From NCBI GenBank assembly GCA_019055375.1, contig JAHQIW010001508.1, forward strand, positions 62,001 through 126,000: a DNA stretch of 64,000 nt. Direction: 5' to 3'. Of the stretch, positions 30,260 through 41,539 are shown piece by piece. The translations under genes were made by a program, and so were the position numbers. The notes under the pieces were generated by a model. It did not search any database and was not told where the DNA came from. It saw nothing but the letters and a program-made list of their open reading frames with translations. Positions within the stretch are counted from its first letter, which is position 1. Each line of letters starts with the position of its first letter. The DNA comes from Parelaphostrongylus tenuis. Taxonomy: Eukaryota; Nematoda; Chromadorea; Rhabditida; Metastrongylidae.

Positions 30260-31310
30260 TGGTTTGTAAACAGAGCTCTGTTCGGTGAGAAATATGTTTG
30301 TGTGGAACGTAATCTTGTTCTGAATATTTCACCGATACAAAAGGGTGGTTTCAAAAACCGGCCGCAAACACGGATGGTGCGATATCTGAGTTTTCGAATG
30401 ACTACTAACACTAATTATGAAAACTTCTTATCGAGCCTAGGGGATAGGCTTGAAAATTTGTGCTATGAACGGAAAAAAGCCATTCAATAGCGTAAGATTT
30501 ACCGATTCCAACTTTGTGCTTATATTCTGAAAAGACCGCTTCTCTGTAAAGCAGCAGGTAAAAAAAAAAGATTAAATTCGTCTGCGCGATCAATGTGAAT
30601 TTTAATTAATCTACTGGCCGCTGGGCAAGGCGACAAGGTGGGTTGACGCGATGGGAACCTCGCAGTATCTGAATGTCTTTGAGTCGCTCTTGGAAGCAAA
30701 TAGGACGTTCTGGCCTCCTAAATTCTATCATAGTGATCATAATGATGACTGATTACTCCGTATTCATGGCAAAATAAATGTATTTCAAGTCCTTCTGTAG
30801 CAGAGTCATACGTTTTACCTAGAGTTTTTCTTTGAAAGCAAAGAGACAATTCTTAATTGAATAACAAAGATTGCACTTTCATAAGGCCGGTCGGAAATTG
30901 ATCGATTATCACGCCACCCCACCCTGCCGCCTCACCGAGAGGCCGTGAATTGGCCACAGACCACTTGCCCGCGCATGCGAATCCAGTCTTGTTTTCCCTG
31001 CTGCATTGCAGAGAAACGATCTTTTCAAAATATAAGCACAGCCTTGGTATCAGAATCACTGAAAACTACGCTATCGAACGAGTACTGATACTCTAAGAAA
31101 GAGCTCTATCCGGCGAGAAATATGCTCGTTTGAAACATAATGCCATTTTGGAATAAAAGGGTGTTCTGAAAACCGGTCACGTACACCTTGCGAAATTCTT
31201 AACTTTCAAATGATAACTGACACACCTATGAGAAGTTTTTGCCCAACGAATGAAGTCAGATACTCATTTCTCCTTCCATAACCGAATAGAGCCCCACTCA
31301 ATAAAATCTA
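30260..31310. repeat. Foldback element, composite or rearranged copy 4
   Basis: 30260-30455 is a right-arm end (GAGCTCTGTTCGGTGAGAA, TTTTCGAATGACTACTAACAC). 30456-31310 carries another interior plus right arm (AAATGATAACTGACACACC ... CCCAACGAATGAAGTCAG). Two partial copies appear joined. Confidence 0.5.
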
Positions 31311-32333
31311 AGTGGACACAACTGTATGATTTGGCAAAAAATGATGGGAAACCTAATAACAACTAAACAGCACCTACTATAAAACTAAATTGAAAACGAT
31401 ATGACTAGGAAGAATGTTTCGATCTACAAGATTTTAAAGGCTCTATCTGCCTTAGGTGGTCTTTGGCCAACTCTGTCTCTGGCACAATCTTGTTTTGAAA
31501 TTTTAAGAGTTATTAGAGGATTTTTTTGAAAACTGGTTCGAGATTCAAGCTTCCGAACGATCGCAAACATTCTTTATAAAATTTCTTAATATCAGTGCGG
31601 TCTGCAACGTACTAACACTCTTTGCTAGGTATCAGTTTTTACTCTTACGTGCTTCGACGAACAAAATCTAGCAGCTCAATGCAGAAGTGATTAGGTCGGT
31701 CAGAAAAAACAAACGGGCAGGTAGTTGTCAGGCAATATTGCAGTAATTTTATGAGAGCGTGTAGTGTACTTGTTATTTTTTTCATTTTTTTTTCTAAACA
31801 GACACAATGACTTGCGAAAAATGTTAACTTTTCGACTTGCTTTCAATCATTTAGTCATAAAAGTGAAAGTCGTTGAGGCAGTTCTTTGCAACAGGTAGAT
31901 GCTTTTGCTCTCAACTACCTCTTAGGCGCTGCAGTTGCGAATTACGGAACCTCAAACTTCAACGAAAATCTAGTGGTTTGGTTATACCCTTAAGTCAATG
32001 TTTTTCTGATATTGAAATTTGTTCGATTCTGCACTATATCAGCAAAGCTTTTTTCTGTTTAGTGACAGCTGAAGAGTGGGCGGTATAACTTACAGATCTT
32101 TAAAGTCACGTCCTGAACAAAATTTCATTGTTCTAATTCCATCGAACAATTGATTCTCATGACGGAAGTGACATATCTTGTTTAGAAGACTGTGTATGAC
32201 TCTTCCGAATCTTCGTTAGACAGTGCTCTGAGCACATGGAACAATTTTTCTTCTCCTTCCCTCTTTCCCCACATGCACGTACAGTTGTGATAGCATAAGG
32301 AAATGAATGATCTCTATTATCATCCATTTTCAG
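31311..32333. other. Unassigned, with a two-copy repeat
   Basis: 31599-31721 matches 37336-37460 (GCGGTCTGCA, GCAAAATTTAGCAG-like, GTGATTAGGTC.GT.AGAAAAAACAAA). 31540-31600 also carries a foldback-arm fragment. No gene. Confidence 0.4.
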
Positions 32334-33492
32334 GCATTAGCCGTATTTGGGATGCGCACGATGAAGAATACGATAGCATATTTCCACGTAGTAGTGCTAA
32401 CAAACAAGACGGACATTTCCTTTTCTCATCCTACATCTTCGCTCAGCAGTCAATGTGATATAAGTGATTCATTCTTATCCTCTTCGTCGTCATGCAGTAC
32501 TGAGAGCATATAGGAAGTAGATGAAGAGAGTGCTGTTCTGGCGTGCAAGGTCCGAATGCTATTTTTCTGTAGTTGATGGCTCCTATACATCGACATTTGT
32601 TGCTATCTTGCTTCAGAATCTCGTAGAGTCTGATATTGACTCGTACCCTACTCCACCTGCTTCGCCCTTCAGAAAGGAAGATATTCCAGATTTTCTTTCA
32701 ACTTCATTTGAAAAGGTGTTTCTTGCATTCGCTATATTAATAGCAATTTCCCGAATAATTTTGAAGCTGTTTAATCATCAAATGAGAGAAGGAGAGAATT
32801 TTTCAAAAAAATGGTTCAGATTGGGATAGCTCATCAGGATCTGCGTCCAGAACCTTAAAAAGGATGCAAAAGCCGTAGAAGTTGGCAGATAAGTCATAAC
32901 GAGGTAAGCGAAATTCACATAAGTACGGCAGAACTTTGATTTAGAACGCAGTAATGTGATGCAGTGGTAGTTTGCGTTCCATTTCACATTCGAAAGCTGT
33001 AAGATTGGTTCGTAGTCTACAGGCATTATAATCAGATACTTTGACTCTTCTAGTCATCTACACTTTGTGAGTGCGGTGCACAATTTATCAGCAGAAAAGG
33101 ACAAACAATGACGTAAGCTAAAATACATAGATGAACTGAGTGCGATTTGTGTAAACAGCTCTGGTAAACTTTCTTGCTGCAATCATAACAATATAACTTC
33201 AACTATTCCTACGAAATTTGGAGTGCATTTCTCTGTTGAAAGCAAGGCCGTTTCATCTTACGAGTCTAAGCAGTGGGAGCATCTACGAATATTGTATATG
33301 TTCTGGTGCAAGCAAGTCTCCTTCCGCTGAAGCTGAGGCTGCTGAGGAGACAATGTCATCTAGACCGAAGCGAAGGGAAAGGTGAAGAGGGATTGTATAA
33401 AAATATTATGACCAACGCCACAGAAGAAGTAGTAATGGATCTGTTGTCACTTCTCTCAGATTTCAAAACTTTCGGGTCACGTACACATGATT
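32334..33492 (+). pseudogene. Decayed or unresolved coding region, plus strand
   Basis: Coding-like stretches follow one another but not in a single frame. After acceptor TTTTCAG (32333): ISRIWDAHDEEYDSIFPRSS. In the next frame: SSLSSQCDISDSFLSSSSSC, an in-frame TAG, then EVDEESAVLACK. After acceptor TTGCTTCAG: ESDIDSYPTPPASPFRKEDI to STSFEK before GTGTTT. Near 33.3 kb: SPSAEAEAAEETMSSRPKR, then one base out of frame EEGLYKNIMTNATEEV. Acidic, serine-rich and proline-rich composition suggests one former gene with frameshifts. A working gene with sequencing indels is also possible. The family is not recognised. Confidence 0.35.
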
Positions 33493-36231
33493 AATCTAAA
33501 CATAAGATTAATAATCACTATAGGTTTAGCTGCAAAGTTATTTGCTTGAACATTGCTACGCAGTTTGTCATCAAACTCGGCGGTTTAAGTTCACTGTAGG
33601 CTGATTACACTTAAGGACATTTTTCTCTTTGCTATTAACAAATGTTATATGCTGTCCAATAAACATTAAAGTGTGCGAGTTTATGATCTAAGGTTCAAAG
33701 AACTCATAGACAGTATTTATTTAGATCATCGACTTGGACCGATGCATCTTCTATATGTAATGAGAACGGCTAAAGAAATCCTGGTTCGAACCGCGGCCGA
33801 GTTCGCTACAAACGTCCTTTTGACAATTTCTGATCTGTTGTTATCAACTTGTAAATCTCTTTCTTTTTTTTTAAGAATTTCCGTTATCCAAGTTTTCTTC
33901 AGTCAGTGTTTCTATCTCCCTTGTATATACCACACCAATCTATCAACTTCAAGACACGACTACAAAAAGCGATGCGCGCAGAGTTAATTGCTTGACTTTA
34001 GTTGTTCGATTGAGTTTTTTCTCCGCTATTTAGAGAATTTCGGAATTCTAGTAACACTTTGGTAGAACAAAATTTTCTCTACTCGCTCATATGTTTTTGG
34101 CTTAGATATAAGTGTCTGGTATAGTGAAAACATAAGCTTACTACGCAATCGTACTGAATATGGCATTCAATCAGCTGTACTGTAATGTACAAAGAGATCA
34201 CAATAAAAATTTCCGATTTTTATCTTCCCTAGTTTTATACAAGACCCAGGAGTCATCATAGTGAATAAAAATCCTAGAAACGTAGACAGTCTATCGAAAT
34301 CGTTTATGCATGTTGACATTGACATGGCGCCGAGTACCACTCACATTCGTTTAGTTGTTAACATAAAACAAAATTCCTCTTCTGAAAAGCAAGCATATCA
34401 TTGGAATTACTAAGATTTCTTCTATTGAATGGTTATTAAATATCTGAATGGATTGGTGTGTCTAGCGCAAGTTGCTTAAGTGTGAATTAAAATATTATTT
34501 TTACTATTACAGCGAACTACAAAAACCATTTGAAAAATAAAATACACCGTTCGAATTCTCGTGATTCACGCCATCGAATAATCACTAAAATATCAAAATA
34601 ATAATAAACACGCTCTTGGAATGTGGGTGCAGATAGAGTTTTAAGGGCTATTATTCTCTACAATTATGAACGCGCGCTTTTCCTACACTTACTCCAGCTA
34701 CGTGCTACAGTCACCTCACATAGGACCTGCATCGAGTGTTAAGTTGTAGAGATGTGCCTTCAAGCAACGTTCTTCAGGAGCGGCTATACAAGTGCATAAT
34801 AAGTGTTACAGGTTTGCTTTTTTTTCTACAAGGGTGAGGCATTACTGCTGGAAAATGAAGGATCTTCAAGAAGCAGTCTCTATTTATATCAGAAAAGCCT
34901 CTATAGAAAGTTCACTCATGGTATTCTATTTTCAGTGTATCGACAGCATACATCTGACATGTGAAATCTAACCACTAATTGCCAATAACCACTTATAGCG
35001 TCCAAGCGCCGGGTACAATTTTAGACTTAAAATGTAATCTTTTTTCGTTCTTGAAGCATTCAGTGATATCCTTTGAAAAACAATTACATCTCCGAAATTC
35101 CCGAGATTTGGGCTATCTAATAGCTAGTAAAGCTTTAGTGAAGAGCAATATCGAAGCCCAGCTGCGCAAATGAAGAAATGAAGTGCGAAACATAGTTTTA
35201 TTTTTGCTACTACAGCGTAATAGAAAGTCTTTTTGAAAAAGCAAGCAAACGGTTGAAATCGCAGAGATTTAAACTTCTGAATGATTGCCAAAATTACCAA
35301 ATGTTTGCAAGAAAACTTATATTCAGCGAGGAAGGCTTCAAACAGTCATTTACCCATGTTGATGCACAAGGTCTCTTAAGGGTTAATTTTTGTTACTGGG
35401 TTTCTGTGTATGGCTAATTTCTAGAGAAAGATAAGTTTTGAAGAAGAAGTTTGGCGCTTTGATGTGAATCATTTACCACTCTTTGACCTATCACAATGCG
35501 TCTCTCATTCGAAATTATCACCGGCATCTAATTTATTGTACTACAAATGACTTTTCGGCCTATTCATAGAAGACTTTTGCGCATATCGAAGCGGTAGTTT
35601 ATAGAACTGACGGTCGTTTTTTCATTAAAATCCCGCTTGGGCTCGGCTTTTGCCTAAGGTCTTCGATCTGTTTTGGACCTGTCATCAATCTTGTTCTAAT
35701 CAGTTATTCTTGACACGTATAATCTATATAGAATCTTTATTTTGCTGCTTTTTTGCATTAGCATAATGGTGTACATATACGTACAGAAATGCTGAGTGAC
35801 CTGAGGTCGCAAGTTCTGCGTAACACTAAACATTTTTGTAGATATCATACAACATCTTAATAAACCAATACAGCCATGCTGGTGTGTTCCCAATTTCACC
35901 TCAACGCACTCCAACTTTTTGTTTATTGAAGAAAGCGAGCTGATCCCAGACAAGTGTTGTGCCATGTTTGCGAACCCCTAGGGGAAGCACTGGACCCTTC
36001 CAGGGTCTTGTACTAATTTGGTACTATGACTACCACTAGACTAATTGTGCCTTGGAGAGAAAGTGAACATGCGTTCAAATGATGGCCAAAGCAGGTTGGA
36101 CTGAAAATTAAGAATTTTAACTTCTTTGCAATGAACATACATCTTAAGCTAAATTTGCATAAAATACTTTGGTAAGAATTACAAAATTAAAAAAATCTAA
36201 GACAGATACTACTTTTATTAGGCCGTTCTAA
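33493..36231. other. No supported gene
   Basis: A plus frame at 33673-33987 starts coding-like but has no splice context. A GGTTCGAACC word at 33784 is not part of a tRNA fold. 35.04-35.34 kb has weak foldback-family similarity. Confidence 0.35.
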
Positions 36232-36780
36232 AAGCACTAAAGCGATAAAAACTAAATTTGAACTAACTAAAATTGCATGATAATGGTGTTCTTCGATTGC
36301 GTATTTTCTAAGATTATTTTGGTATACAATTTGTTCTTGCTTTGCTGTCTTGCGAACGTAATCGCTTTCTACTCATGCACGAATGACTCGTAGAAAAGAA
36401 TGTTAGTGAAGCGTCGCAAGATTAATGGAGCTTGACACGATGATACGGCTACAGAAAAGACTGCTGGGAAATGGTTGATGAAGTTTGAAGCCGAAGAGGA
36501 GTCGAGGATAAGTCGCGCTTTGGACCTCCACGGAAAGCCCCATTAATCTTGCGCGCAGTTTCACTGGCATTTACTCCTACGCGCAATTCGTTCATGAGTA
36601 GTAAGCGAATTCGCTTCCACAACATCTCCATCTTACAGCAAGTATAGGCAAGTTGTATACCTAGGTATTTTCAAGAAAATGCGCAATTGAGCGATACTAT
36701 GATCATGCAATTTTGATTAGTTCTAGTTAATAAATTTGGTGCTCATTGCTTTAGTGTCAGTACTTCTGGGATGACCTGAT
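36232..36780. repeat. Mariner-derived MITE, copy 2
   Basis: Ends CCGTTCTAAAAGCACTAAAG and CTTTAGTGTCAGTACTTCTG are inverted. The centre has GTTAGTGAAGCGTCGCAAG and CTTGCGCGCAGTTTCACTGG. Same family as 27.39 kb. The 60-codon minus frame inside is an artefact. Confidence 0.7.
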
Positions 36781-37335
36781 AGATTTTATCGATCTACATT
36801 AATGCTTTTCAGAGCCCTTTATACCATTACAAACAAGTGTAGTATTTATAGTTCGTGCAAGTTCATCATACTTCAAAATTTTCAGTCAGTATCGATGGTA
36901 AGTGTTGATTTCGGAATGATGGACAGAGGTTGGACGACGAATGAAGATGTTCATAAACTCGAGTTTAACCTCGTCCATTTCACTAGATTTAGTCCTATTT
37001 TCTTCACAATCGTTTACTTAGAGGGGAAGCAGTAAGTGTCTGAGTAGCCAACCACAGAACTTATGTACCTGAGGAAGTGGTATAAAAAGAGCACATTTAT
37101 CATATGAGGATTCCGAGGACTTTTATGTTGCAAAAATGCGGTGTATCATAAGAGAGACTCACGTAGTCTCTATTAGTCTTAACCTTATTGAAGTCTCTGT
37201 TATCATATTCGACTAACGATGAAATCCTCCTTAATGACGTTATAATCAAAATTCCATTTGAAAAAAAAAACCATATTCACATTGGAGCAGGCCCATCAAC
37301 CGACTACCACTTCGCATCCTAGGCGAAATATTAAC
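36781..37335. other. Unassigned, with isolated splice-like signals
   Basis: TTTTCAG at 36879-36887 followed 12 nt later by GTAAGT (36900) could mark a micro-exon, but no flanking exons were found. Confidence 0.25.
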
Positions 37336-37460
37336 GCGGTCTGCAGCTTGACAACACTCTGTGGCAAGAATCAGTTCTTGCTTTACGTGCGTGCATGAGC
37401 AAAATTTAGCAGAGCACTTCAGGAGTGATTAGGTCAGTTAGAAAAAACAAAAGAACGGAT
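37336..37460 (+). repeat. Two-copy dispersed repeat
   Basis: Matches 31599-31721 in direct orientation. Confidence 0.5.
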
Positions 37461-37694
37461 AAACCTATGAAAATTGAGTGGTGAGCAAGAATTCGACCTC
37501 AGACGGGCGTTGGACCCAACCCGCGTTTTAACAGACCGAAAAAAGCAGTAATTACATAAGAATTCTTAAGTATTAGGTATCACAGTGGCCGTCAGCTTAA
37601 CTGAGATTATGAAGCGATACTGCTTGCTTACCAAACCTGTTATATCATATCTTCGCTTCGAGTGTTGTTAGTCAGCAACCGTTTCAGTGCCCCT

Positions 37695-37945
37695 AGCACT
37701 TTTAATTTTGCGCGTCGCTTCACTGGCAGTTTTCCCTACGCGCCATTCGTGTATGAGTAGCAAGTGAATTTGATTCTAAAACAGATACATTTCAAAGCAA
37801 GTATAAGCAAGTTGCTTACCAAAATGTTCGCTAGGAAATGGGCAGGTGAACATTAACAAAATCATAAAATTTAATTCAGTTCAGGTTAACGAAGTTGGTG
37901 TCCATTCTCTGATTCCATAACTAATGGAACAACCTAATATCAGAA
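37695..37945. repeat. Mariner-derived MITE, right half only
   Basis: From TTTGCGCGTCGCTTCACTGG to the right end GAAGTTGGTGTCCATTC ... CATAACTAATGGAACAACC. The left half is missing. Confidence 0.6.
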
Positions 37946-38271
37946 CTTGTATGCTATATTACGTTTATACTTTGAGGACAACGAAATTATAGAGACGTTA
38001 GTCATCAATTTGGGGAAAAAATACCAACTATTCGCCTGTTCTTCGTAAAGAAGAAGTTGAATCTACTGCATATAACACTTGTCTCGCCACTGATATTTCA
38101 ACATTTGCATCATTTTACCATAAAATTCGAAAGAGTCACCAACTTCACGCGTGGTTTTCTTTTCAGAACAGAATCTGTTTATACTGCATTTGACACATAG
38201 TGAAGTTTCTTAATGACATCTCAGCTAATTAGCAATGATAAAAATTACCATCTGTAACAATACAATATAAG

Positions 38272-38572
38272 AGCGCATGTGGCGCAGTGGTTAGAGGTGC
38301 CCTGCGTCGCACACGAGGTCAATTGTTCGATCTCGCGCTCATGGCTCACCAAGCCATCCATCGCTCCGTGGTCGGCAAATTGGTACCAGACAGGTCTCAG
38401 ACTTGTCTGCGAGGATAAGCAGCACTGACTCGGTTCAGCGGGAAGCCTCCGCGAGTCATTATAAAGGCAAGATATGCATTCAATCACTCCCAAACGAAGT
38501 TAGAAAATTGAAGTCGAATGCATGGTCATCCCTCAGGGATTGACAAGCGCCGAGAGCTTTATCCTTTTTTGT
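38272..38572 (+). mobile_element. tRNA-derived SINE, copy 1
   Basis: Head with Pol III A box (TGGCGCAGTGGTTAGAGG) and B box (TTGTTCGATCTCG), then a body of about 230 bp containing GGATAAGCAGCACTGACTC and GAAGCCTCCGCGAGTCATT, ending CGCCGAGAGCTTTATCC. Three more copies are at 51.38-51.68 (minus), 52.40-52.70 (minus) and 63.29-63.49 kb (plus). Non-autonomous. The partner LINE is unknown. Confidence 0.7.
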
Positions 38573-38623
38573 CAAATAATTTATTTGTATACCAAATATC
38601 TGGAGATCTGGAGAACCTCTGTA

Positions 38624-40816
38624 TCAGTATCTGGAGAAACGCCTTTGGGAAAGAATAGTAAACGAATCAACACCTATTTGTAATGATACCCGGCGTAATA
38701 TCAAAAATAATCTAAAGAGAAAGTTTGACTGCCTTCAATCAAAATCAAGACGTAAAAGCGTCCATTTCCGCGTTAACACCGATAAATCGCAAAATTAAGG
38801 CGCTCTAGAAAGATCAAGAGTCACTATGTTAGGTGACGTAACGCTTCCGGATGATGCGCGTTCATTATTACAATTGGGTCCAAGTTTTGCACCTAGTCAA
38901 TCCATTTTTGAATTAACCCTGCGCAGTATCGTATGCAGTCTACAATAACTTAAAAATCAACTCTGCTACAAGGCTAGATTAGAAGGGTTAGGTAACGAAA
39001 AACAAACAGGGGCACTACCACCCATTACCTTCCCACAAGCTTTTTACAAGGAAGAAAAAAAGAATAGCGAACTCGACTCTATTTTTCGCATCTTTTCAAA
39101 TGAAGTTCTGCAAATACTCAACCACTTTTGGCATAGAAAAATAAGCTTCAATCTGACACGCAAACAAAAACAAGGTTTGTCCCGAATCAGGGAGCTCGTA
39201 GCATCAAAAACTATCCGTCTATCCGTACGTGATAGAGGTGGGGAATTTGTAGTAATTCCAAATCAGCTGGATGCCGAAATAACGGAGAAACATCTTCAGG
39301 ATGTCTCCCTCTATCGCCCATAATCTGAGAAGGAATATAAACTCCAATGTAAAAATCTTACGAAAGAATGGGTCAACACGGCAAGTGCAGCGGTTTGGAA
39401 ACTTCAGTTACCTCTCGACTCAAGAACAACAATCCTACTTGTCCGGTCCTATACCTTCTCATAAAAACACATAAACTTACATCTATTGATAATCTAATGT
39501 CAACCGATCCATCAACGTACAAGGTTAGACCTATCATCAGTTGTATAGGCGGACCAACGGATAGAACAACGTGATTTCCAAACCTTATTTTTACTCAGGT
39601 GCTCAAATTCATACCAGCCCATCTACCCAATACCCAAATGTTCCTAGATCACCTACGTTGCGCGAAACCAATCAACTCGCACGTAACGGAGTTATTTGAT
39701 GTTACCTCACTCCATACAAACGTATCAAATCATTCTGCAATGCAAGCCATTTTCGAACTTTTAACTGAAAATGAACGAAAAGTAAATTTGTATGGCTTCA
39801 CAATTCAACAACTAATGACCCTCCTAGAACAATGTTTTAGTTATTCAATCTTTCGGTGGTTGGGATGGTTGGGAAAATACTTTACACAACTCAGGGGGTT
39901 AGCCATGGGTCAACGTTTAGCACCACCTAGTCTTGCCATCGCTTTCATGTATAAGGTAGAAGCTCCAGTTCTCGTTCACTGCCCATTGCTCTAATGCCGG
40001 CATATGGACGAATGCTTCATTGTCTGTTCCACACAACAGGAAATGGACAAATGTTTTGAAGTCTTGAACGGACAGTCAGAGCATATAAAATTTACGCGGA
40101 GAAAGTCCAAACGGGGGCTGGCTTCCATTCTTAAACACTCAAGTGAAGCTTTTGGATAGTGGCTATAGTACAAAATGGTATCGAAAACCAAGTTACAAAA
40201 ACATTTTGGTCAATCACCTTTCCTCTCATCCTTCACACATGAAAAAATCGCTAATTAAAAACATGTTTCGAACGGCTAAAAATGTGTGCACAGGAGAAGA
40301 GGAAAGGAACGAATCATTAGACTTGGCACGAAAAATTGCCATTTTCAACGGCTACAAAACATCTGCTACTTGGGAATATTCAAAAAGTGGAATTCGGTCC
40401 CGAAAGAATAATACTCCGCACCTGAATAAAGTTCGCTTCAAACTGCCATTTATATCAAACGAAATTAGTAGCGCGGTTAAAACGTGCATAAAAAGGTGCG
40501 GTCTTGAAAATTCCGTGGTAGTTATTGAAATCCCACCTCCCACCCTACGCCATCAGCTGATCCGCAATAGACTTTATGATCGTTTGTGCAACACCAAAAA
40601 CTGTATGATCTGCCCTAACGGAAAAGAGGGAGATAGTATGAGATCGGGCACAATTTATTTACTAACATATAAAACATGCGGGGAAGAATATATAGGCGAA
40701 ACGGGTAGACCACTTTTCATCCGCATAAAAGTTTATCAACCTCGCCTCAGCTAATCAAGGTAAGCTTTTTCCGATTTTCATATAACAATTAACTATGTCG
40801 AGGTTTATAGAAAGTC
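38624..40816 (+). mobile_element. Fourth Penelope-like element (subfamily B), decayed and internally deleted
   Basis: Closely related to 13124-15512, with the same 5' start CAGTATCTGGAGAAACGCC and the same terminal TCGAGGTTTATAGAAAGTC. The end of the GIY-YIG domain and most of the 3' UTR, including the hammerhead-like motif, are deleted: ATAAAAG jumps directly to TTATCAACCTCGCC near 40731. Confidence 0.8.
38820..40735 (+). pseudogene. PLE RT/GIY-YIG polyprotein, inactive
   Basis: Same domain order as the 13.3-kb copy. Differences: a stop in the N-terminal part, frameshifts around 39400, ELFDVTSLHTN in motif A, a small duplication giving WLGWLGKYF before motif B, and motif C destroyed (stop then CRHMDE where YIDD should be). 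A long open stretch at 40143-40754 still encodes KWYRKPSYKN, CMICPNGKEGD and the GIY-YIG core TIYLLTYKTC ... EYIGETGRPLF up to the deletion. Confidence 0.8.
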
Positions 40817-40839
40817 GAACTTTAGATTCATAGAAAGTT

Positions 40840-41535
40840 GCCAATCCTCGACGCAAATGATTGATGTCTCGGAACTTCTTCTTGCTCATGAAGTGTTCCA
40901 ATGACAGGATGAGGTGATAGTCGACGGCGACAAGTCAGGACTATACGCTGGATGATCCAGAAACTCCCAGTCCACTTCGATCAACTTCTCACAGTAACGA
41001 TTTGCGTTGATGGTCTCTCGGCTGACGGCAAGTCCCAGTAAATCGGACTGGTCCGGCCTCAAAAGATGATGACTATAGCCTTTAGCGGGAGTTGAATTGG
41101 ACGTGAAGCTGGAGCTCCTCATCACTCAGGTGACAACCATTGACTTGAACGACGTTGACACTTCAAAGTAATCCACTTCTCGTCGACGGTGCTTGTTTGG
41201 ACACAGATGATCGAGCCTTTGCACGGTTGATGTTCTCGAAGGAGCTTTGTGCATCATGTCCCAATTCGTACTCGTAAGGCAATCGAACCGCAATAAAGGC
41301 TTCGTTGAGTGGTCATGATGCGGCAAGTATGGGTAAATCTGGTACAGAAGGAGGATCAAAAATTCTGCACGAAGCGGTGTGAGTTAGTGCCTGAGAGATG
41401 GCAGAAATGTGCTTATGTTGATGGTGCAAAGTTTGAATAGCGTTGTTAAACAATTCTGATGGATTCTGGCTAATGAATTTGGTGTTGATTGGTCTAGTGC
41501 CAAACTTATGAGAACACCTGATAAAATTCGCACTT
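40840..41535 (-). pseudogene. Mariner transposase relic
   Basis: On the minus strand: terminal ATAAGTTTGGCACTAG near 41520, then frame-broken transposase. VDEKWI followed by RRSSQWL (first catalytic D block, about 41120-41180), then WEFLDHPAYSPDLSPS and, one frame over, DYHLILSLEHFMSKKKF (last catalytic D block, about 40850-40960). The D...HPAYSPDLSPxDYHL signature is diagnostic of mariner. The middle of the protein and the 3' terminal repeat are lost. Its terminus resembles the abundant MITEs here, so it or a sibling may have mobilised them. Confidence 0.75.
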
Positions 41536-41539
41536 ATTT

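Noticed and set aside
33770..33800. tRNA suggested by GGTTCGAACC
   Set aside because: No A box or pairing acceptor, D or anticodon stems nearby.
36879..36905. 12-nt micro-exon between TTTTCAG and GTAAGT
   Set aside because: No upstream or downstream exons found. A chance pair of signals is more likely.
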